NCBI GenBank assembly: GCA_046714215.1
Contig: JBKKBM010000046.1
Location: 1 to 21,078 of the forward strand
DNA: 21,078 nt
DNA from: DATLCI01 sp046714215
GTDB lineage: Bacteria > Acidobacteriota > Terriglobia > Terriglobales > Acidobacteriaceae
Direction: 5' to 3'
This document shows positions 15,741 to 21,078 of the stretch, one piece after another. The notes under the pieces are model-generated. The model was given only the letters and a program-made list of their open reading frames with translations, made no database searches and was not told where the DNA came from. The position numbers and the translations under genes were made by a program. Each line of letters opens with the position of its first letter. Position 1 is the stretch's first letter.

Positions 15741-16454
15741 CTAGCCTTTCAAAGTCTTTGCGTACAACTCCGCCAACTCCATGTCTGCCGGCGCCGTGAT
15801 CTTGATATTACGTGGCGAGCCCATGACAACCGCCACAGTGTGTCCGGCGCGTTCCGCCAGCGAGGCTTCATCCGTGCCTGTGAAGTTGTCGGCCTTCGCA
15901 TCGGCAAAAGCCTTTTGGAGAATGTGAAAACGAAAGCCTTGTGGCGTCTGGGCCATCACTACCCGCTCACGCGGAATGGTGGAAGAGATGATGGCGCCAT
16001 CGGAAGTACGTTCCACCTGCTTGATGGTGTCTACGGCGGGAATGCCGGCGATGGCGGCGCCATGTTTCACCACTGCGGCGATCACGTCGTCGATGATGTT
16101 CCTGGTCACAAAGGGGCGCACGCCGTCATGGACGAGAACCACGTCGTCCGGCTCGGCCTTCAACTTGGCCAGGGCGTTGGCGACCGACTCCTGTCGATTA
16201 TCACCGCCGACCACCAACTCGACGCGCGTGGCAAAACTTTCTTCATTCAGTCTCTTCTGGAAGCCGGCAATCTCGTTCTTGCGCAACGCGACCAACATCC
16301 GATCCACCTGGGGACACTCCGCGAAGCGCCGCAACGTGTGGATGAGAATGGGCTGGCCGGCCAGTTGGGTGAACTGTTTGGAAGGCGCCGCCGGCTGCCC
16401 GGCAGCCATGCGCGTGCCCAAGCCAGCCGCGGGGATGATGGTGTAAACCTTCAT
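15741..16454 (-). CDS. ispD: 2-C-methyl-D-erythritol 4-phosphate cytidylyltransferase
   Basis: Third enzyme of the MEP pathway, joining CTP and MEP to give CDP-ME. 237 residues from the ATG at 16454; a longer in-frame stretch to 16721 exists but its extra 89 residues are low-complexity and overlap tilS on the other strand, so I reject it. The nucleotide-binding motif is PAAGLGTRM with G11, G13, R15, followed by K26 in SKQF. Further motifs are VLVHDGVRPFV and TDEASLAER, both typical. GAGGAT lies 12 bases before the start. It is the first gene of the ispD-ispF-peptidase operon and divergent from tilS. Confidence 0.95.
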   Translation of the reverse strand: MKVYTIIPAAGLGTRMAAGQPAAPSKQFTQLAGQPILIHTLRRFAECPQVDRMLVALRKNEIAGFQKRLNEESFATRVELVVGGDNRQESVANALAKLKAEPDDVVLVHDGVRPFVTRNIIDDVIAAVVKHGAAIAGIPAVDTIKQVERTSDGAIISSTIPRERVVMAQTPQGFRFHILQKAFADAKADNFTGTDEASLAERAGHTVAVVMGSPRNIKITAPADMELAELYAKTLKG

Positions 16455-16483
16455 GGCGGAGTTCGTATCCTCGCAAAGGCGAA

Positions 16484-16492
16484 AGTATAACA
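16484..16492 (-). promoter_or_regulatory. Extended -10 promoter candidate for ispD
   Basis: On the minus strand the bases read TGTTATACT, an extended -10 (TGn plus TATACT, one mismatch to TATAAT). No -35 is visible 17 bases upstream, as expected for an extended -10 promoter. Transcription would start about 23 bases before the ispD ATG. It is in the 115-base ispD/tilS divergent gap. Confidence 0.45.
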
Positions 16493-16569
16493 GCCGCGAA
16501 AGACGGGCCCGCGCCGGGCAGACGCGCTCGACCGAACGGAACCACGGGCAAAAGTTGTAACATCGGGGC

Positions 16570-18039
16570 GTGCTGAAACGTCTCCATGCCAAACTTCGGA
16601 ACGAACTCCGGAAGCAGCGCGGGCTCCAGCCCGGCGACCGGGTGGGCGTAGCCGTCTCCGGCGGCGCCGATTCGGTGGCCTTGCTGCGCGCGCTGGATGA
16701 ACTTCGTCCCGAGCTGGGCATCGCTCTCTGCGCCGTGCATTTCCATCATGGCATCCGCGGCGCGGCAGCGGACCAGGATGAAGCCTTTGTTGCAGAACTG
16801 GCACAACAACTGGGCGTGAAGTACGTCATCGGCCGAGGCGACGTTCCCGCGCATGCAAAACACTCGCGCCAAAGCCTGGAGACGGCGGCGAGGGAGTTGC
16901 GTTATCGGTTTTTTGAGAGCGTGCTGCGTTCAGGGGTGGTCGACAAGATCGCCACCGCGCACACCATGGACGACCAGGCGGAGACGGTGTTGATGCGCAC
17001 CCTGCGCGGCGCCGGCACTCGTGGACTTTCCGGCATCCATGCGGAGAAAGACGCGGGACGCTACCTGCGCCCGCTGCTGGGCGTGCGTCGCCAGCAGCTT
17101 GAGGAATATCTGCGCGCCCTCGGGCAAACCTGGCGCGAGGATGCCAGCAACGCCGACCGCAAGCATTTCCGCAACCAGGTGCGCCATGACTTGCTGCCCA
17201 CGCTGGTCAAGGATTTCAATCCCAACATTGTTCCCGTACTGGCGCGGAGCGCGGAGTTGGCCCATGCGGAGGAAGACTACTGGTCGCAGGAAATGGCCAG
17301 ACTCCTGCCCCTCGTGCTTTTGCCCGGCAAGCCGGCGCGCGGTGGTGGACGCAGTTCGTCCCCTACCGCTGACCAGGCCATGGCTTTCAATCTGGAGGTG
17401 TTGAATCAGCAACCCCTCGCGGTCCAGCGGCGGTTGTTGTTGGCGGCGCTGCGCGCGCGCGACCTCGAAACCGATTCCGCGCACATTGAAACGCTGCTTG
17501 AAGTTGCACGGAGCAACGCGAAAGCAGCTGAACTTCCTGGCGGCTGGAAAGTATCGCGCAGCTTTCGCGAGCTAAGCCTGGAGCCGCCCGCGGCCAAGGC
17601 CAGCACTGCGTCCGACTACTTTCACCCGCTAAGTGTCCCGGGAGAAGCACCGGTCGAGGAGATTAATCTCTTGGTTCAGGCCCGTTTAGAACACATCACT
17701 TCGGGAGGTGAAGGGTATAATTCCGGCCAAGTCGCAGGTGAGTTGCTGCTGGGTGAGTTATTCCTGGAAGATGGCTTGCCTAGCCTCACGGTGCGGAATT
17801 GGCAGTCAGGCGACCGCTTTTGGCCCGGACACAGCAAGGCGGAGAAGAAGGTAAAAGAGATTCTGCAACAACTGAAGGTCCCGGTCGCGGAGCGTTCGCT
17901 ATGGCCGGTGGTTGCCGCGAGGGATAAGTTGATCTGGGTGAAGGGCGCCCTTCAGCGTCCCGTAACGGTCCAGTTCCAGAAACAGATTTGCCGGTTGATC
18001 ATTGAAACCCGGGAGATGGAATCCCGGGAAAACCCGTAG
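16570..18039 (+). CDS. tilS: tRNA(Ile)-lysidine synthetase
   Basis: Modifies C34 of tRNA-Ile(CAU) to lysidine using ATP and lysine, so that it reads AUA and is charged with isoleucine; essential in most bacteria. 489 residues with a GTG start. The PP-loop motif SGGADS is at residues 30-35, and HTMDDQAETVLMRTLRGAGTRGLSGI is the family's second signature. The N-terminal ATPase domain covers about 20-205, a helical middle domain follows, and the C-terminal TilS domain is visible at about 390-475 (GDRFWPGHSKAEKKVKEILQQLKVP, then WPVVAARDKLIWVKG). A Gly/Ser/Arg-rich insertion near 254-270 is unusual but in frame. It lies 30 bases before the hpt-like gene and heads tilS-hpt-ftsH. Confidence 0.94.
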   Translation: MLKRLHAKLRNELRKQRGLQPGDRVGVAVSGGADSVALLRALDELRPELGIALCAVHFHHGIRGAAADQDEAFVAELAQQLGVKYVIGRGDVPAHAKHSRQSLETAARELRYRFFESVLRSGVVDKIATAHTMDDQAETVLMRTLRGAGTRGLSGIHAEKDAGRYLRPLLGVRRQQLEEYLRALGQTWREDASNADRKHFRNQVRHDLLPTLVKDFNPNIVPVLARSAELAHAEEDYWSQEMARLLPLVLLPGKPARGGGRSSSPTADQAMAFNLEVLNQQPLAVQRRLLLAALRARDLETDSAHIETLLEVARSNAKAAELPGGWKVSRSFRELSLEPPAAKASTASDYFHPLSVPGEAPVEEINLLVQARLEHITSGGEGYNSGQVAGELLLGELFLEDGLPSLTVRNWQSGDRFWPGHSKAEKKVKEILQQLKVPVAERSLWPVVAARDKLIWVKGALQRPVTVQFQKQICRLIIETREMESRENP

Positions 18040-18069
18040 AAGCTAGAAATCCACTTCGAGGTAGGTCAT

Positions 18070-18606
18070 TTGCCCGATGATAACCCAAAGATAAGAAAGA
18101 CTTTATTCTCTTCTGAGCAGATCCAGAAAAGAGTGACCGAGATTGCCCGGCAGGTATCCAAGGACTACGAAGGCAAAGACCTGAACGTGGTCTGCGTGCT
18201 GGAGAATGCCTTCATGTTCATGGCGGACATCGTGCGCCAACTCGACCGTCCGGTGATCTGCCAATTTGTCCGCCCTGAGTTGAAGGACACCCTGAAGGGG
18301 ACCACGGCCACGACGGAGATTTTTTTCACCCCGGAAGTGGAAGTGGTGGGGAAACACATCCTGCTGATCGAGGCGCTGGTGCAGTCCGGTGTGACCAGCG
18401 AGTTCCTGATCCGTAATTTCACCAGCCGGGGCGCGGCCACGGTGAAGCTCGCCGCCCTGCTGGACAAGCAGTCTGAGCGCAAGGTCAGCCTCACGCCTGA
18501 TTATCTTGGCTTCCTGTTGGACGAATCGTATGTAGTGGGCTACGGCCTGGGCGCTCCTCAAGTGGGACGAAACTTGCCCTATATTGGGGCATTGGCGCAG
18601 GACTAG
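18070..18606 (+). CDS. hpt: HprT-like phosphoribosyltransferase, probably catalytically inactive
   Basis: 178 residues, the usual length and position (tilS-hpt-ftsH) for hypoxanthine phosphoribosyltransferase, which salvages hypoxanthine/guanine with PRPP. The fold landmarks are there: a start helix, VVCVLENAFMFMADI, VKLAALLDK, DYLGFLLDESYVVGYGLG and RNLPYIGAL. The catalytic residues are not. The PRPP motif (normally VED/VDDxxDTGxT) reads IEALVQSGVT at 100-109, so the second acid is A102 and the general-base Asp is Q105. The LKG loop reads LEN (44-46), the SSYG-type flexible loop is absent, and the Mg-binding Asp of GYGLDY is G161. The start is TTG at 18070 with GAGG eight bases before. It is likely a pseudo-enzyme with a structural or regulatory role; the fold call is good, the lost activity is inference. 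Confidence 0.85.
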   Translation: MPDDNPKIRKTLFSSEQIQKRVTEIARQVSKDYEGKDLNVVCVLENAFMFMADIVRQLDRPVICQFVRPELKDTLKGTTATTEIFFTPEVEVVGKHILLIEALVQSGVTSEFLIRNFTSRGAATVKLAALLDKQSERKVSLTPDYLGFLLDESYVVGYGLGAPQVGRNLPYIGALAQD

Positions 18607-18923
18607 CAGCCCTCGGCTCCGCCCGGGGGAACGGGCGGCCTCAGCGAATCACCGGGGTTTTTCATCCATTTCGCTGTAACCCCTGGGTTTTTGGCGTTTT
18701 TCTCCCCGTTCGGGCCCTTTCCGGAGTCTAAAAAAGGTAGAATTCTCTGGAGCAGTTCCATCGATTTCTCCGTCTAAGCATCTATATAGTCGGGTGACGG
18801 TGAAACCCTTCTTTTTCCCTGGGATGACGAAACCACAGCCGGCGGCGGCATGCCGGCGAGTCGAGGGACTTTTTAGGCTCCCGGGAATCATTTGCCAAGG
18901 CATTCGTTTTGAGGAGTAGTTAA
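18607..18923 (+). promoter_or_regulatory. ftsH leader region with hairpins
   Basis: A 317-base gap without a convincing gene. It opens with a GC hairpin CCCGCCC-type (arms CCGCCCG 18619-18625 and CGGGCGG 18632-18638). Then GGGGTT (18654-18659) can pair with AACCCC (18678-18683), while the same AACC can instead pair with GGTT (18686-18689), which is followed by T-rich bases. This resembles two alternative hairpins. Possible -10 hexamers are TAGAAT (18738-18743) and TATATA (18783-18788), neither with a good -35. A Shine-Dalgarno GAGGAG (18911-18916) sits seven bases before the ftsH GTG. The long leader suggests ftsH has its own promoter besides read-through from tilS-hpt. Confidence 0.4.
18911..18916 (+). 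promoter_or_regulatory. Shine-Dalgarno fixing the ftsH GTG start
   Basis: GAGGAG, seven bases before GTG at 18924. It supports the GTG start, which places the first membrane helix at residues 8-26 as in other FtsH proteins. Confidence 0.7.
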
Positions 18924-20822
18924 GTGAATTCAACGGTCAAACAAGTCGTCACGTGGGTTGTTCTATTGATTGCAGCGATTGCGCTGTGGCAGGTGGTGGT
19001 GAAGACCTCTTCGGGCCAGAAGGAAACCGAACTCAGCTACACGGAGTTCATGGCGCGGGTAGAGCGCGGTGAGATACGCAACGCCACCATCAAGGGGGGC
19101 GACGTTCGCGGCAAGCTCAGTGACGACAAACAGACCTACCGCACTATCGTTCCAGCCACTGACCCCGACTTGTACAAGACACTGCGCGGCAAAGGTGTGA
19201 ACGTGGAAGTCGTAGACCCGCAAGCCGGGCTATGGCTGAGCGTACTGGTGCAGACCCTTCCCTTCCTGCTGATCATCGGCTTCTGGATCTTCATGATGCG
19301 GCAGATGCAGGCGGGAGGAAACAAGGCATTGTCGTTCGGCAAGAGCCGCGCGCGCCTGCTCTCCATGCAGCAGAAGAAGATCACGTTCAAAGACGTGGCG
19401 GGCGTGGATGAAGCCAAAGAAGAACTCAAGGAGATCATCGAATTCCTGCGCGAAGCGCAAAAGTTTCAGAAACTCGGCGGACGCATCCCCAAGGGCGTAC
19501 TGCTTGTGGGCCCTCCGGGAACGGGTAAGACTTTGCTGGCCCGCGCGGTAGCCGGCGAAGCCAATGTGCCTTTCTTCTCCATCTCCGGTTCTGATTTCGT
19601 CGAGATGTTCGTGGGCGTGGGCGCGAGCCGCGTGCGCGATCTCTTCGAGCAAGGCAAGAAGAACGCGCCCTGCATCATCTTCATCGATGAGATCGATGCG
19701 GTGGGGCGTCACCGTGGCGCCGGCCTCGGCGGCGGACACGACGAACGCGAACAGACTTTGAACCAGTTGCTGGTGGAGATGGACGGATTCGAGTCCAACG
19801 ATGGCGTGATCCTGGTCGCCGCCACCAACCGTCCGGATGTGCTTGACCCGGCGCTGCTGCGTCCCGGACGATTTGACCGCCGCGTGGTCGTGGATCTTCC
19901 CGATGTCCGTGGCCGTGAGGAGATCTTGCGCGTGCACACCCGCAAGATCCCCATGAGCGACGATGTCGAACTCAACGTGCTGGCGCGCGGTACTCCGGGC
20001 TTCAGCGGCGCCGACATTGCCAACATGGTGAATGAAGCGGCGCTCATTGCCGCCCGCTATAACCGCAAAGCCGTGGTCATGAATGACTTTGAGCTGGCAA
20101 AAGACAAAGTCATGATGGGCGCCGAGCGGAAGTCCATGCTCCTGACGGACAAGGAAAAGAAGGTCACGGCATATCACGAAGCCGGCCACACGCTGGTCGC
20201 CGCGTTCCTGCCGGAGGCGGACCCGCTGCACAAGGTCACCATCATCCCGCGCGGCATGGCGCTGGGCGTGACCGTGTACCTGCCGGAAGGCGATAAGTAC
20301 AACCACACCAAGGAATACCTGGAAGCGCGGCTGGCCACACTCATGGGCGGACGCCTAGCGGAAGAGATCTTCCTCAACCAGATGTCCACCGGCGCGGGCA
20401 ATGATATTGAGCGCGCTACCGACCTCGCTCGCCGTATGGTGTGCGTTTTCGGTATGAGCAAACTGGGGCCGTTGACCTTCGGCAAGAAGGAAGAGCAGAT
20501 CTTCCTGGGCCGTGAGATCGCGCAGCACCGTGACTACAGTGAAGACACCGCCATCAAGATCGACCAGGAAGTCACGCGCATCGTCAGCGAGGCCTATGAC
20601 AAGGCCAAGAACATCCTGGAGACGCATCGCGAGTTGCTGGTAAAGATCGCGCAGGCACTTCTCGAACGCGAGGTGCTGGATGCCAGCGAAGTACGCCAGA
20701 TCCTTGATGGCAAAGACCTGCCCCCACGTCCGCCGGTGGATGGCGCAAAGGCGGAGAACACCGTGCAAGTGCTTAAGCCGGAGCGTAAACCGGTCGCAGG
20801 CGGCGAGCCGGCACCCGCATAA
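18924..20822 (+). CDS. ftsH: ATP-dependent membrane zinc metalloprotease FtsH
   Basis: Hexameric AAA+ protease of the inner membrane that degrades misassembled membrane proteins and regulatory proteins. 632 residues from a GTG start. Two membrane helices (8-26 and 103-125) enclose a periplasmic loop of about 75 residues. The AAA module has Walker A GPPGTGKT (196-203), Walker B IIFIDEID (251-258), the pore motif FVG (229-231) and the second region of homology with LRPGRFDR (312-319). The protease domain has the zinc motif HEAGH (418-422) with the third acidic ligand in GAGNDIERAT. All active-site residues are present. The C-terminus ends in a Pro-rich, poorly conserved tail. It is the last gene of tilS-hpt-ftsH and is followed by a strong terminator. 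Confidence 0.97.
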   Translation: MNSTVKQVVTWVVLLIAAIALWQVVVKTSSGQKETELSYTEFMARVERGEIRNATIKGGDVRGKLSDDKQTYRTIVPATDPDLYKTLRGKGVNVEVVDPQAGLWLSVLVQTLPFLLIIGFWIFMMRQMQAGGNKALSFGKSRARLLSMQQKKITFKDVAGVDEAKEELKEIIEFLREAQKFQKLGGRIPKGVLLVGPPGTGKTLLARAVAGEANVPFFSISGSDFVEMFVGVGASRVRDLFEQGKKNAPCIIFIDEIDAVGRHRGAGLGGGHDEREQTLNQLLVEMDGFESNDGVILVAATNRPDVLDPALLRPGRFDRRVVVDLPDVRGREEILRVHTRKIPMSDDVELNVLARGTPGFSGADIANMVNEAALIAARYNRKAVVMNDFELAKDKVMMGAERKSMLLTDKEKKVTAYHEAGHTLVAAFLPEADPLHKVTIIPRGMALGVTVYLPEGDKYNHTKEYLEARLATLMGGRLAEEIFLNQMSTGAGNDIERATDLARRMVCVFGMSKLGPLTFGKKEEQIFLGREIAQHRDYSEDTAIKIDQEVTRIVSEAYDKAKNILETHRELLVKIAQALLEREVLDASEVRQILDGKDLPPRPPVDGAKAENTVQVLKPERKPVAGGEPAPA

Positions 20823-20840
20823 TGCACTCGCAACAAACCC

Positions 20841-20880
20841 AAGGGCGACGTCGAAAGACGTCGCCCTTTTTATTTATTTT
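20841..20880 (+). terminator. Intrinsic terminator after ftsH
   Basis: A perfect 12-base stem, AAGGGCGACGTC with GACGTCGCCCTT, and a GAAA tetraloop, followed by TTTATTTATTTT. It starts 18 bases after the ftsH stop and separates it from the convergent YIP1-like gene. It is the only textbook intrinsic terminator I found in the window. Confidence 0.93.
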
Positions 20881-20895
20881 GCGGAGAACTCGAGG

Positions 20896-21078
20896 TTAAC
20901 CCATCATTGCGAAAAGCCCTGAGAACAGACCCGTTACGAGGAAATAAGTGCCCAGGATAACGACCATCGCTGTCCCGCGCTTGACCTTATTGCCCACGAC
21001 GGACAAGCCGATGGCTATCAGGACCAGCATCCAGATCGTGAAGATATCGATAGACGAAGCCATCATATACACGAACTT
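20896..21078 (-). CDS. YIP1-family membrane protein, C-terminal part (cut by the window edge)
   Basis: Reading the minus strand from 21078 gives 60 codons without a stop up to TAA at 20898-20896. The peptide runs KFVYMMASSIDIFTIWMLVL, then IAIGLSVVGNKVKRGTAMVV and ILGTYFLVTGLFSGLFAMMG. Two hydrophobic helices are separated by a short basic loop, and the SIDIFTIWMLVLIAIGLSVV segment is the hallmark of bacterial YIP1-domain proteins. The start lies beyond the window. The gene is convergent with ftsH. The function of bacterial YIP1 proteins is not well defined; membrane trafficking roles are known only for the eukaryotic relatives. Confidence 0.65.
   Translation of the reverse strand, partial: KFVYMMASSIDIFTIWMLVLIAIGLSVVGNKVKRGTAMVVILGTYFLVTGLFSGLFAMMG

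Noticed and set aside
15741..16721. Long version of ispD with 89 extra N-terminal residues
   Set aside because: The extra part is Ser/Arg-rich, overlaps tilS in antisense and would abolish the promoter and start seen at 16454; canonical IspD starts at MKVYTIIPAAG.
17716..17721. Perfect TATAAT inside tilS, possible internal promoter for hpt-ftsH
   Set aside because: No -35 at 15-19 bases and no TGn extension; a single hexamer in coding sequence is weak evidence.
18838..18857. GCCGGC inverted repeat in the ftsH leader
   Set aside because: The arms are themselves palindromic and common in GC-rich DNA; no T-run or conservation evidence.
18649..18933. 94-codon open frame on the minus strand in the ftsH leader
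   Set aside because: No ribosome site or domain, and it covers the ftsH start and Shine-Dalgarno; more likely chance in a regulatory region.
19230..20306. 358-codon open frame antisense to ftsH
   Set aside because: Entirely inside ftsH on the opposite strand, His/Arg/Asp-rich, no recognisable domain.
1..21078. Search for tRNA, rRNA, CRISPR array, IS element or phage genes
   Set aside because: No cloverleaf with a T-loop GTTCGAATC, no regular spaced repeats, no transposase or integrase motifs were found by reading.

Overview
The window looks like a chromosomal segment of a GC-rich soil or sediment bacterium, most likely of the phylum Acidobacteriota (Terriglobia-like). This is inferred from the Ig-repeat/choice-of-anchor-D style secreted protein, the ispD-ispF and tilS-hpt-ftsH blocks, short intergenic repeats and frequent GTG/TTG starts; no rRNA or marker phylogeny is available to prove it. 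I see no tRNA or rRNA gene, insertion sequence, CRISPR array, prophage or plasmid function. The content is mostly housekeeping plus envelope and signalling genes.

Layout. Positions 1-1267 (+) hold an exported cupredoxin/Ig-repeat protein whose reading frame breaks near 950, so its last domain is in another frame. 1328-3211 (+) is a fibronectin-type lipoprotein followed by a fumarylacetoacetate-hydrolase family enzyme. 3222-4625 (-) is a multi-spanning membrane protein fused to a SAM methyltransferase. 4707-5791 (+) is a short-type transaldolase and a small DUF3592-like membrane protein. 5792-6051 is an intergenic region with short repeats. 6052-7852 (+) is a three-gene coupled operon that together rebuilds the three parts of DsbD: CcdA membrane core, membrane-tethered thioredoxin, and periplasmic DsbD-alpha domain. 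7865-9740 (-) is gltX followed by a small pilin-like protein. 9941-13330 (+) is a large c-di-GMP signalling protein (7TM, three GAF, GGDEF, HD-GYP). 13363-16454 (-) is ispD-ispF-M14 carboxypeptidase, the last two overlapping by 4 bases. 16570-20822 (+) is tilS-hpt-ftsH, closed by a strong intrinsic terminator at 20841-20880. The right edge (20896-21078, -) carries the C-terminus of a YIP1-family membrane protein.

How the genes work together. ispD and ispF catalyse two steps of the MEP isoprenoid pathway. The ccdA-tlpA-dsbD-alpha operon would carry reducing equivalents from the cytoplasm to envelope disulfides. tilS, hpt and ftsH form a conserved neighbourhood; in Bacillus and Listeria TilS and HprT are reported to form a complex that affects ftsH expression. 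The most striking observation is that the HprT-like protein here keeps the family fold signature but has lost nearly all catalytic and PRPP/Mg-binding residues. It therefore looks like a pseudo-enzyme kept between tilS and ftsH. Second are the degenerate I-site and altered HD-GYP ligand of the c-di-GMP protein, the split DsbD, and the membrane-anchored methyltransferase.
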